Assembly: GCA_023079485.1 (NCBI GenBank)
Contig: CM041084.1
Location: forward strand, 134,260,792-134,324,791
Origin: Archilochus colubris
Taxonomy: Eukaryota; Chordata; Aves; Apodiformes; Trochilidae
DNA length: 64,000 nucleotides
Direction: 5' to 3'
A program made the translations under genes and the position numbers. A model generated the notes under the pieces. That model did no database searches and was not told where the DNA came from. It saw only the letters and a program-made list of their open reading frames with translations. Numbering within the stretch: the stretch's first letter is position 1; every line of letters begins with the position of its first letter. Of this stretch, positions 1 to 12,382 are shown piece after piece.

Positions 1-476
1 TCCAGAAATGTGAACTTGCAGCCCAAAATGTCATCTGTAGCTTGGGCTGCATCAGAAGGGTGGCCAGAAGGTCAAGGTTTCTTTCTTCCCCTATATTCTG
101 CTCTTGTGAGACCCCACCTGGAGTCCCACATCCAGCTCTGGAAGGATGTGGAGCTCTTGTAACAAGTCCAGAGGAGGTACACTAATATGGTCAGAGGGCT
201 GGAGCATCTCTCATATGAAGACAGACTGAGAGAGATGGGGTTGTTCAGCCTGGAGAAGAGAACAGTCTGGGAAGACCTCATAGTGAACCTCCAGTACATG
301 AAGGGGCCTACAGGGAAGGTGGGGAGGGACTTTTCACAAGTGTGTGTAGTGATAGGACATGGGGTAATGGTTTTAAAATGGAAGAGGATAGATTTAGGTT
401 GGAGATTAGGAAGAAATTCTTTAGTGTGAGGGTGGTGAGACACTGGAACAGGATTCTCAGGGAAGTTGTGTATCTG
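1..476 (+). mobile_element. CR1 LINE, 3' part, cut by window edge
   Basis: This is the C-terminal coding part and start of the 3' UTR of a CR1 non-LTR retrotransposon. Seen here: the coding-strand phrases for a [25 protein letters not shown] segment near 196-260, followed by the usual 'gattaggaagaaattcttt' and 'cactggaacaggatt' stretches near 404-455. The same phrases occur in the other CR1 copies of this window. The element begins left of base 1. Frame breaks show it is dead. The terminal (ATTCTATG)n tail is not found, so the end near 476 is approximate. Confidence 0.85.
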
Positions 477-1297
477 GTCCTCTCTGTCCCATGAGCATAA
501 AACCTGCTCCCCTTGATTCCATATTTGCAGAATCCGTACCCAAATTTTATTTTTCCAACACTGCTAAGTGGGTGACCTTAGCAGTGCACAGCATTATAGT
601 TACCCTACTGCTGCTGGCCTTGGGTCATTACACTCTCTGAGGGGACTGTGAGGCTTGGCCTTTTCCCACATTGCACACCCATGAGATCCAGATTCCCTTC
701 ATGCTGCTGTTTGTCACTGCTACCTGTCTCATCCAGGTGTCTTCTACATCCTGCTGAATCAGCTTAACCCCATCCACTGCCTGGTAAGTGGAAAAATCAT
801 GTGCCTGCAGCCTGGCAATACCTTCCCATTTTAAATATTGCTGCACCATTAATTTATATGTCAATATATAATTATTACTGATGCAGTTTAAGAACTGGAG
901 GTAAAAAACCACCATGTATGTTTTTTCTGTAGGAGATTTATTTCCTGTTTTTACTGATAAACTACTTTTTTCTTGCTTTCAGTAAGACAGCATATTTGGG
1001 GGGAGGTGACAGTGTACTACTTTTCAATCATTCTCTGAAAATCCCACAAACAACAAACATTTTTTGCCACTAGGGCAGGAGCACACTCTCCCTGCTCCCT
1101 GAGGGGGCTGACAGCAAGATACAGTAGACCTGGTGGATGGCTTGGAAGTAAGCCCTTGCTGTTGGTTATGTATGCAGAGATCCCTCACCATGAGTTTCAG
1201 ATACCTGAGCCCACCAAAAACCATCTCAGCCAAAAAGCTCACCTAGAAGACCCCTCAGCCAATAGTCGACCACAGTTCATATCCAACCTAGCTTATC
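477..1297. other. Unassigned DNA, moderate GC
   Basis: No recognisable gene. The stretch is less AT-rich than most of the window, and its short ORFs on the minus strand (628-915, 1024-1242) match no family I know. It may be an older repeat or the internal remnant of an element ending in the LTR-like segment at 1298-1644, but nothing seen proves this. Confidence 0.4.
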
Positions 1298-1644
1298 TGT
1301 GGCGGCCCCACCGGTGACCCAATTTGAGTGGTTCCCCTTGGAGCAGTGGGTGTGTAACCAGAAGTCCACCTTTTCAATCAGAACACTGTTCAAAGTAATT
1401 CCCCTGGGACTGACTGTCCTTGCCTCATAGATGAGAGTTATGCACGTTTTTATTCATCATTTTAAACTTAGGTTTAATTACACACTGTGTTGTATTAGTT
1501 CCCAGCTGCTATCTTGAACCTGTAAATAAGTTGTCTGTTGAAGTGTTTATAAGATCCCTGTTCAATTTGCCCAGTCTATCTTTTTTCTAACACCATTAAA
1601 CTGATTTTACAGTCACAGTTTGTTGGTCTCACACTTCTGCAACA
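1298..1644 (+). mobile_element. Possible small solo LTR
   Basis: The segment starts TGTGGCGG and ends CTGCAACA, so it has TG...CA ends. Near its 3' end, about 1590-1635, lies an ATTAAA-type polyadenylation hexamer followed by a GT-rich stretch, the order expected of an LTR R-U5 region. I could not find a convincing TSD: the flanking hexamers are cttatc and gctacc. Without a TSD or a second copy, this is only a candidate. Confidence 0.3.
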
Positions 1645-4600
1645 GCTACCTCTCTCAGGAGCATGGTCATGTGCTGGAGGGCTCTATATCTTTGACACTG
1701 AGACCCCAGAAGCCTCTCCTGAGATGTGTACTTCAGAGCAGGAATCTTTTCTTTTAAAGCAGGCAGTAAAGTTGTTACTTGTGATATAATGGCCTACTGG
1801 TATGAATCCTCTGCAGGGAGGAGTTTCATTCAACATAAAGAAGTTAAAATCCACATGTATTGCCAACAAGATGCAAGTCCTGATCTCAAAGGATTTAAAC
1901 TAGACTGGGCTTGTAGTCTGCTTTTGAGTCTCAGTTTTGCAGAAGTTAAACTTTACACAGGAGTAGGTTGGTAGAGCCAATTAACTCTTCATTCTAATGT
2001 TTCATAGGTCACAGCTCGTAGGCTTAATTCTCTACTTCTATTGGAACAGTCTTTGGATAACATGCAGAAACAAAGCAAGGAAGTGGATTGTCTTTTTCTC
2101 CTCTATTTCACCTCAGTCTCATGACATTTCACTCAAACTTCATAAGGGCATTAGGATTTGAAGGGTGTTTTTCTCTTACTCTGTTTCCTTACTTCCAGTT
2201 ATTTGAAAAATGTGTGTTCTGGAAATATAGATATAGGAGGGGTTGGAAATCCCTGAAGTATTTCATAGGAAAGTCTTACAATCACTAGATTACCACTTCA
2301 GAAAGATGAATGGCAGCTGCTCTCTCCCTAGTCATTTCAGAGTAGATAGTGGTCATAACTATATTTATGAGAGATTTAATTGAGCATTTTCTGAGAAATG
2401 CCTGTATTCCTCTGGATCTAGAGAAGTTGAGAAAGCAGATAATCATCAGGCAGCTTGGACAGGAAAACTTCTGAGTCAGGGCATAGTGGAAAATCCAGGG
2501 AGCAGTAGCTCCAAGATGGAGGCATCCATCTACTTAGGTACATCCTGTATTATACAAAGCAGGATATTTTTATATTGAAGTAATTATTTTAAGGACCTCA
2601 ATTCCATGTAATTACTACTTGGAAACTTTATTTATTTTTTAAAATTTGATTAGTATGTCTATTAAAATGTCTGATTTGCTATCGACATTTCTGAGATTTT
2701 GTCAAGACTGCTGCAACACACAACAGATAAAAGATATTAAAATATACAAATGCTGCTGTTAGGGACTGAAAAATAGTACTGAGACATTGAAAAGGAAAAA
2801 TAACATAATTAGAATAGTTAAAATTTTTAAGTGGTAGTCAATTAATGATTGTCCAAACTGCATTAATAACATAAAGCCAGTTGTCAAGTGTATGTCATAG
2901 CTGAGAGAACTTATTGTGGGAGCACAAAGTTTTGCACTAATTAGTAATCTAAAAAAAAAAAAGAAGAGCTGAATTAGACTGAATTAATCAGGAACATATT
3001 GAACTGTGTGCCAAGAATTAGGGTTAATCAAGAAAATGTTCTGGAATAGTGCAAGGCATTAGCAAATTAGTGCAGTGCAGTTTTATATTTCAAGGCTTAC
3101 AATGAGCAGTGAACAACAAATGGGAACACTTTTACCAGATGAAACCATTGAGAGCAAGCCCAAAATGGTTCACTTACCTTTTTGCTTTGCTTTTTTTTAT
3201 TCTACATGAGCTCATACATAACTGTAGTGGAGCAAAAATGTTTATCAGTTCATTTACTGACCTTAGTGAAGATCATCACTATGCAATTCCTGCAGTACTC
3301 AAGAAATCTTACTTTCCATTATGACTCTTGTTTAGCTGATTGATCAAATTGTTCATAAAGAAACAGGAAAGAGAGAGAGCAATTTGCTTAAAGGATGATG
3401 CATTTCCTAGGGAAGCCCACTTTATTATATTCCACTCAGTGAAATAACTAGTTCATGATAGCAACTTTTTCATACAGTTGTGGAATATATCTATGCTAGA
3501 AAAAAAATGTCAAGGCTGCAATGTATTAAGCATAAAAGTTTTCAGTTCTTCTACACCCCTAAATCAAACTCCTCTGTTGTGCTTGGGGACTGCTTAAATG
3601 CTAGCAACTCACATTCACTATAACCTGCAATGTAGCAAACTACAGGTCTTTAAAATTTCTTTTTGTAAAACACCATAGTCTGATTTGCAAAGTAACCATT
3701 ATCTACCTTGTATAACACAAAATCATTTCTTTTTTTCTCTAGAGGAGATAGATTTAATTTCTTCAGGATAATATTTATGATCAAATCGTATTTTGGTGTC
3801 AAAAAAATTTCTAAGCACTTTATATGTGTGTGAATTGTATGTTTCTAATCAAAATATGTCCTGACTAGTGCCATTTCCTCAGGCAGCAGGGCAGTTCTGG
3901 AATACATGAAGCAATGCCCCTGTGATACATATAAATACTTTTGAATAACACACCCTACCACACCCTATACTTCTGTCTCCATCCAACCCAATTTTCAGAA
4001 TATTTTTAAAGTAAGTGAAATTTTGCCCATTGTTTTCCATTTCCATTTATTATTTCCATGTCCATATTTGCATTTTTGAGTTCTAGACTTTAGTAAGAGA
4101 AGATTTCTGAACTTCAGAAGGAATCACAATTTTATGGTTAAATAGGAAAACCATTAATCACTCTCCAAAATTTCTACCCATAAACTTTCAATAACGTATG
4201 AATTAACAGTAAGAGTTACATCTGAAGTGCATCAGTCTATCACTCCTGTCTAAGGGATGTTACATGGACAGATTACACCCCAGTCAACTGATATCCTTCA
4301 AGGGGCATAATAAGCAAAACAAAAATTTTGGAAATTCTGTACAAGGACCTGCTGAGCTACTGGATCAGGGTGGCAGATTCCTGACACAATTTTTCATGTT
4401 ATGTTGAAGCTAAGTGCCTCTCAAGATGAAAGGTTTCCATTCAGGGATATCAAAAAGAATTCTTTAAAAATGTTGTCAATTGTATTTAACATCTAATTAA
4501 AAAAGTGTTACAGGCTGACCTCTCAACACATTAATAGAAAATAAAACCTTAATATACTGCATTATTAGCAGACATTAATGAAGATGAAAAATTATATAAA

Positions 4601-6289
4601 ATAATAGCACTTATAATTTTATTTTGTGGCCATAAAGGGAAGATTAAACATAAAAGGAAGATCAAAAAAACAGGTCAATTACTCCCAGTGTTTTGTGTCT
4701 CATTGTAAATTCTTAATTTTTTATCAAAAAAAATCTAAAAATTATGAAGGGCTAGGGCTACATCTCTGGACTTGCAAAAGAGGCTAGATGGATGTTCATT
4801 AATTCAATAGTTATGTGTTTAGATCACTGTTGCCAGATATAAGAAAGTCTTTTGTTATTCCTTGTTTGTTTGAAGGGTAAGAACCTGCAGTACTTGTCCT
4901 TTGCCAGAATTCTTGTGCCAGGTGTTTATCAGAAGTGCCAGAACCTAGTTCCTTATTTTTTACATTTAGTATATTCTGTATTGCACAGATAAGGTAAACA
5001 ATCATCCCTCAAAAAAAAAAAAAAAGTTATTTCTATTTGTGAGAAAAGCCAAAGCACTGCCCCCCTTTTCTTTCTAGATTCTGTAGATCTAACTCTTCAT
5101 AATCACCTATAGGATAGTTCTGAACATAATAGAAAAGAGTTTGATTTTTTTTTTTTAAATTTTAGCATCCATTTCTGTGAAAACTAATCATCAATTCAAA
5201 TCACATTTGATTTATACAAAATTGCATTTTTTCAATGATTAACGAGTCAGAGAAAAAAGTTCATTCAGCTTTAAAGTTAAGTACTAGTTCTAAAATATTA
5301 TTTTAATATATATTACCAGATGTCTATACTCCTGTGTAGACAGCCAATATCAGTGTGAAATCAGTTGTGAAGAACCTGCATTGGAGGAATACAGATACAC
5401 CATCTGTGAGGCTGTTCTAATGCAGATTACACATCTGAAGATGCTGAGCTAAACCTAAAACTGAGAAGCTTTAAAAGTCGTTAACTTTTTTCTCCTTCAT
5501 CTTTTTACCTGTTTGTAAGTCCTTTAAGTTATGGATGAGAGACTCTGGGTCTTTTTTTGCTAGTATGTTCTTCTGTGATGTTAAAGCTATTAGTTAAGAG
5601 TTTGAAGATAATATAAAAATTGTATTTCTCTGGTATATTGTACTTAGCTTTCTGTCTTGCTAAATTTAAACAATTAATGAGGCAGTCAAAATATCAAGTA
5701 GTCTTGTGTTGTCTTAATAACAGATAAATAGGAGACCTTTCGGTTAAAATTTGTGACACATTTTTAATATGCAAATAGAGTTTCAATTTTGTTTGAGAGT
5801 CAGAGAGACTTAACCCCAAATTTCTGAAGATTTTCTGTTTGGTGCATTGCTTCTCAATGATACATTTTCCTTATGGCCATGTGGCCATGTCTTCTTGTAA
5901 TATGAAGGCTATACAACCTGGTACTCTGAAAGGCCTTTCATTTAAGCTGCATATTAGCTGTAGATTTTGCTTTACATTGAAGAAAAGATGTACAATCATT
6001 TAAAATTTGTTTCTATTATCTGGAGGCAGTTATTATTTGCCTGTTGAGTCTAAAATATCATCACAACCTCTTCCATCAAGGAAAAGTTGTTAGTAAAAGG
6101 TAAAATATTTTAGCCACAAGGGTGAGTTGCCTGTGGAAAATGGTATTTCAAATAATTATATTAATAGATAAAAAAATGTAAACCAAATAAATTTACATTT
6201 GATACTTCTTTCCCAGAAATTATATTGCTTCTGCTGCCCTTTCAGTGAACAAGTGGTCTTGTTCATAAAGCCTCAGGTGTTGTTGGCAT
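1645..6289. other. AT-rich unique DNA, no gene seen
   Basis: Low-complexity AT-rich sequence with dense stops in all frames and short A or T runs (for example 2952-2963, 5011-5025). No open frame here looks like a protein family. It is probably intergenic or intronic. No CR1 or LTR phrases were recognised. Confidence 0.6.
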
Positions 6290-6575
6290 TGTTTACTGAC
6301 AAGGCACACTCCTAGCTTGTGCCTATCCTGCTGTACACCAGGGACACAAGGGTCTTTTTATGCAGAAGTACTCCTCAGCCAGTCAGTCCCAGCCCATTCT
6401 GTACTGCTTCCAGGGGCTCTTTCCCAGCTACAGGATTTTGTGTTTATTCTTGTTAAGTTTCACAAGGTTCCTTTTGACCCTTTCATCCATCTGCCAAGGT
6501 CCCTCTGAGTGGCAGGGCTGTCTTCAAGCACACTGAATGTTCCTCCCAGTTTTGTGGAGTCTGTAGAGCTGGAAA
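6290..6575 (-). mobile_element. CR1 LINE fragment, old
   Basis: Read on the minus strand, this holds the older-CR1 block whose plus-strand reading includes 'aaggttccttttgaccctt', 'caaggtccctctgagtggca' and 'ttcctcccagttttgtggag'. These phrases typify degraded avian CR1 (reverse-transcriptase-side sequence read in reverse). Neither end has the terminal octamers, so both borders are approximate. Many substitutions suggest an old insertion. Confidence 0.65.
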
Positions 6576-6843
6576 AAACATGCATGACATTGTTGATGTC
6601 TTTGAATGGTATGATGTGTGAAGCAAATAAATAAAAACCTAGCAGACAAGTACAACCTAGCCCTTTGGCTTGATTCTTTACATCATGAGTGTATGCTTTG
6701 TATTATGTAATTGTCTAGTAAATGCAAAATTTCCATTGAATAAGACAGTTACCATGAGTTTATTTTTCATATAGCTTCATATACTTCAACAGGGTAATGA
6801 CTTCTAATTTACACTGTAGTCACAGACAGGAGCGTAATGTCTT

Positions 6844-6935
6844 CAGGTTGCTAAAAGAATCACTGACAAAGATATAAAAAAAAAAAGGTGATTTTACTAC
6901 AGATTTATGAAAGTGCAATCTAAATGAATGTGATG
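6844..6935. repeat. Dispersed repeat, copy A (pairs with 49048-49135)
   Basis: The order 'aaagaatcac', 'acaaagatat', 'aaggtgatttta', 'agatttatgaaagtg' occurs here and again at 49048-49135 in the same orientation, with small gaps and substitutions. The match is too long and ordered to be chance. The family was not identified; copy B lies beside other ERV-like sequence, so a retroviral origin is possible. Confidence 0.6.
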
Positions 6936-9900
6936 ACAAGAATTTGATGTGTATTATATCTGCTAAAACTGAAACTTCTGCATCTATGCTATTTAATACC
7001 TCTTATCCTGGTCTGGCAAGCTTCCTACAAGTACCCCAAAACAAGTACAAAATGTGTTGCAGTCTTCACTGCGATTACTGCACTGGAATCATCCCAGAGT
7101 GATGTGCTTGGGATTCTTCCTTCAATCTGTGGTACATGTAGCTTTGTCTGATTAAAGGAAGAAGTTCCCTTTCTCTTGGTCTTCTAAGAATTTTTCTTGC
7201 ACATTAGCTCTCTGTTATGACTTCATGAGTGCAAGGTCTTATTACACTTACTCTTCAGGTAACAAATTTCATCAGACATCTCCTAACATATTTAATTTGT
7301 TCATCCTTGAAAATACTCTGGGGTATAATTCACCTTCAAAAGTTTGAGTTTTGACTTCTTATAAATTCTCCAGTCCTCAGCAGTTAAGCTAGATGTGGAT
7401 GCATCATTTGATGGTTTGTAAGACAGATGACATTGGATTCAGGAAAAAGGGTAGTCTCTCTCTGTTGACCCTTAGTACTCTATTGCATTGCTCTATGTAG
7501 CCCAGCATGTGTGGGAATCCATGCTGACTTGGCACTGTAGTGCTTTTTTTTTTGGTATCAAATTTCACCTGAGTACTTTAATGCTGTCATCTAAGCAGCA
7601 ATATTAATCATTACCTGAACGTCTTCATAGTTTTCTTTAATAAATCTTGTTAATAATTTATGTCATTCTTTTGATAACTCCAAGATCAACTAGGAAAGAT
7701 TTAATAACTTTTCTCCAAATGACCCACCGAGGTCTCAAAATCTATTATAGCAATTAATGCCTAGCTGTGAAGTTGAACATATTTCATGTAATTTTACAAT
7801 GTGTGCTTCTGATAAATCTTGTTTACAATATCAGTGATTAATCAGTGTTATAATTAAATGTCCATATCCATAAAAGAGAAACTACCCAAGTGAATTAAAA
7901 TTTTTATATTATTGGAGCTAGACAGGAGAAACAATGAGCTGTATATGAGGTAAAGGGTAAAAACACTTGGTAGAACTGCCTCAGAAGCAAAACTGACACA
8001 ATCACAGTGATGCATTTGTAGTTATGATGATATAGGTTGTACTCTTAGGCAGTATTTATAGAAATCCATGGATGTGATATGGCTTTCCAAATAGAATTTC
8101 TTCTAGCGTTACTGCGTACCATATTTCTGTCTATTGAATAGAATTCCTAGCAAATCATTTTGTAATGTGACATTTAAAAAAGGGTACATCCTTAATCTGT
8201 TTCTCATTTTAGAAGTCTCTAGGACACTTACCTTTCACATTAGGGTGAAGATAATTTTTGCACTGTTGCAGTTTAGAGAATTATTCTATCAACTGACCCC
8301 ACCCAAGAAGGGGAACTGGGAAAAGGAAGAAACCATAAGTTTGATTAACAAAGAAAAATCTAGCATATTCACATATTCATACTTTGGGGAGTTTATCCTT
8401 TCTTTGACAGGATAAGAAAGAGAGGCCCAAAATAAGTAGCAACACCTAAATAAAGATACAGAACAATTGGTTCTGATCTAGTATGGTAGAAGAGTTTAAA
8501 AAAATGCATTTGAATGCCTTCAGTGGGGTTTCACACAATGTGCAACAGCACTTCAAAAGTCTCTGTTTTCAGTGCACTCTGTGTTGTAATACCAGCTGTT
8601 TGAATACCTGTCTCCCAAGCACAAGTTAACATGCAATGTAAATATTCATTATAATAGACTGAGTATTAAATGGTTTCACATAAAAAGGAATATGTTCAGT
8701 TTATAAAATACTGCAATGCTGTGCATTTCTCTTTAATAAAGATCAAATCAGTTTTATTTTCGGGGTTTTTTATGTTTGGGGGTTTTTTTAGGCTCAATCT
8801 TACATGTGAGAAAGGAAGAAAATATTAATTATTTAAGTTTATCATCAGATTGCACTGTTAGAGCACAGTGAATTTCATGGTTGCTAGCTGATCATTAAAA
8901 TAAACAGCACTATTTTCATAGTAATGTTTAACCATTGTTGATATGCAGCAATTTAAAAATTATATTATTAATAACAAGAGGAACTGAAATTTTCTTCAAT
9001 TTCAGATCAGAATTTACTACTGCACCCTTCTTTGAAAATACTTAAAGTTGGAACACTTCTCTTACAGCTTAAGAAATACTTAACAACATCAGAGAAGAGG
9101 ACAACATAAATGAAATATTACCATAGAAATAAAGTATTCATTCTGAAAATGTGCTGAAATATGCATTCTGAAATATGCTAAAGTTATTAAAATACTTAGT
9201 CAGAAAAGGGAAGGCAGGGGTATTAATCTCTAAGGCTGTGCTTTTACTTCCACTTTTATATTAGGGTGATCAATGATAGTAATTTCCTTGTAAAAATTTA
9301 ATAGAAAAGTTTCATTACAGCAATGGAAGCCCAGTCCTGGGAAGGGAGGAGCACAGGAATATAATGCGGAACCTGATTATTTGTGCTGTGATAAATTTCC
9401 AAAGGTTCATTACTCCTTACGCGTTCCAGTCACTTAGGTAATGTGCATTTTCAGTATCATAACTGAAAAAAAGCACACCCATTTTAGAAGTACTCTTTCC
9501 TTTTTGGTTGGGAGTCTCATCTGTTGTTCTCATGCATTTACTTTTGCAATTAATAAAGAAACATTTTTCATGTTTAATTTATAATAACGTATTTTGATTT
9601 CATGGAGTTGTGTAGTTCATGAGAGGTAATCAGTTTTGTAATTAATCATATATGAATAGAATTTGAAATAACTAATAAAAAAGATTGTCCCAGTATTTTA
9701 TGAAGGAAAATAGAGAGGCAGTGTTCTCAAACGGGTCAGATCTTGTGGCATTGATTAAAGAAATGCAGACTCAAGTCCAGACTCCTGTTACACAGAATTC
9801 TCAGTAGAGATTCCAGATTATCTCTTCCCTAGTGGTCTAACACAGCTAAATACTAAGGAGATTTGTTCTATTATTCCCCCCTCCTCTTTTATTTTATCCA

Positions 9901-12320
9901 AAATGGATTAGCCTGTGAAGGATGTAATTATTCAGACTCTTGGCTCAGTATATAAAGTATGTTCTCCTTTTGACCATAATGAGATTTTGGATGTAACAAG
10001 ATAGCTTTTTATTATTCTGTTAAAGTCTTTTGTTCCTGCTTAGATGTTGGTATTTCTTATGAGTTTATCCACTTGAGATAACTTGATGTTTGATCATTTT
10101 TTTAATCTGAGCAGATGGAGAGCCTTTACTTTCTGTTTTGCACCAATAAGCAGGACAATTGCATGGGCGACAATCCAAGAAGTGTTTGGATAGTAATTCG
10201 GATTAAACTGTTGAGTAAAGGTCTATGAAAATTTTATGGCAATAAATATATATAGGAATAATACGTAGGTAGGTTAGAATTTAAGTTGAGATTTGTAATA
10301 AATTTATTTTCAGAAATTTTTCCTAAGGAAGTAAACAATGAAGCTTTTAAATTCTTAAAGTCTTTGTTTGTTTGAAATAAAATGAATATTCATAAAATTA
10401 TCATGAGTAACACAAAAATTAATCAACACACATTGACTTTGTATTCTTGTATTAATATCAATCAACTAATATCAAAGTCAGAGCAAACATCGTTCATTAA
10501 GGAAGTAAGAATGCATTGCTCAAGAAAAACAGAGGCCTAATTGCTTCTTGTGGGAGCAGTTCATGCTGATTCACCAGACAAATTCTCTATGTGAAAAAAA
10601 AACAAACCACAAAACAATCAGCCTGTATCAAAGGAAGGAATATTTACCACTTTATTTAAGGTATTGTATTAAAAACCTGTAGCAACTATTTCTCTGGGAG
10701 CTTTTGGCTTTGTGTTTTGTTTATGTTTGTCTGAGGGTTTAATTTTTTTTTTATCAAAAAGTGCACAGATTTCAGCTTCAAAATTGTGACATAATCACTG
10801 CTAAAACTCCCCTAAATTTGGGTCACACAAAGAAACTGTTTTCCTCTGTACTCAGTAGGTTTCAAAACAATCCAAATGCATACATACATTTTATGAAAGC
10901 AGTTTTTAAAGGGAAGTATTTCTCAGGGTGTCTGTACTATGTGTTCCTCTCAGAGCGCTGTTATATCAGCAGTTTATGGACATTGCCCAGATGAGAAGCT
11001 GGTTTAAAAGCAATTTGAGTACATCACACAGAAGTACAGCATGGTATAGAAAAAATTTAGATCTAAAAGTATAAAAAGCTTGTAGAAAGTTGTTGAAAGG
11101 ACTTTGTAGAGCTTGACCAGCTCCCACAAAATTCCTGTAGATTACAGATATATCAGAACAACAATCTATAGATACATTTCTTGTGGGAATAGATTGATTT
11201 TTATTCTTTTACTGTTCAACAAGCTGGTGCTCATTCAGTAAAAGAACAGCTGTTTTGTAGGCTGTTCCCTCTGCTCTCTTCTATTGAAGGAACCTGAATG
11301 CAGGAGAGAGATAAGAGAGGTGTGGTAAGGCTGCCCAATAGGGATTAAGAAGCTTTCTGGTATGGACAGCTTGAGGAAGGACAGTGTTGGTTTTTTGTTT
11401 TGAATATCAGAATTAATATTTCTTTCTTAAAATGACAGAAGAAAGCAAAAGTGTCTACTGCTTATTGCCTTATGGTCTTTCTAAAACCCTTGGCAAAGAG
11501 TGACAGAAGGAACAGAAAATTTGAAGGAGTAGCAGACATGAACTTTTGATTGGAAGAAGTTCACTATATTGTAGGTAGCTGCTAGTCAGTGTGACTGACT
11601 GAGGTTTGGGGTGGTCCTGTGTTGAAGTATTAGGAGCAAGGCATTGGGAAGTATGTAAGTTAAGCTCTGTCATATGTATAGAGATTGATATGATCTCCTG
11701 ATGTATATGTGGTAGGTTACTCTGATAAATTACTTTAATTTTTGTGTCATCAAGGTTGAAAATGAATATGGATATATATTGAATTTTACTGACTTTTCAG
11801 ATCACTAATTCTGCATTTTGAAGAATGTTTCACATGGATGGAGCTTCTATTCCTTAGTTTGGTGTCGATAAGACATTCTTAAAAAAGATCCTTTCTGAAT
11901 CTCAAACCTTGCAAAAAATTTTCTTGGCATACTGCTTACCTTTTTAAAAGATAATCTATTCAATGTCACTGACAGTTCAATTACAAATGGTTGAATATCT
12001 TTGGCATTTAGCTGGCATGGGAAAGTGAGACTGATTTTAATGTTTTGGGTGATTTGGAATATATTAACATTTTTTCTGAGAAGCTTGTGTGATGCTGATT
12101 TTACCCCTACTTACTTTCCTATAGGTTTCACTGCCATATGTTAACATCAAAGCATGGTAAATTCATTATTAAGTCTTTGAAGTAAATGATGTTAGATTCA
12201 GAGAAAGCAAGAAAACATAGTGTTTCTATATGAAAATCTGGGAATGATAATTATTTCTCTCTACCAAACAAAAACTTAGTCTTTAAGAGGATTAACTAAT
12301 AAAGTAATAAATTAAGAATA

Positions 12321-12382
12321 TTTCTTTATTATAGGAATATTTTATAAGAAACTTCTTCATTATAAGGATATATTATAAGAAT
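12321..12382. repeat. Imperfect tandem duplication, about 31 bp x 2
   Basis: Bases 12321-12351 and 12352-12382 are two diverged copies of an AT-rich unit centred on 'attata(a)ggatat..ttataagaa'. The unit is non-coding. Confidence 0.55.

Noticed and set aside
7490..7545. 'gaatccatgctgacttggca', similar to a CR1 reverse-transcriptase phrase
   Set aside because: The surrounding sequence does not continue the CR1 order, so it could be chance or a very old scrap.
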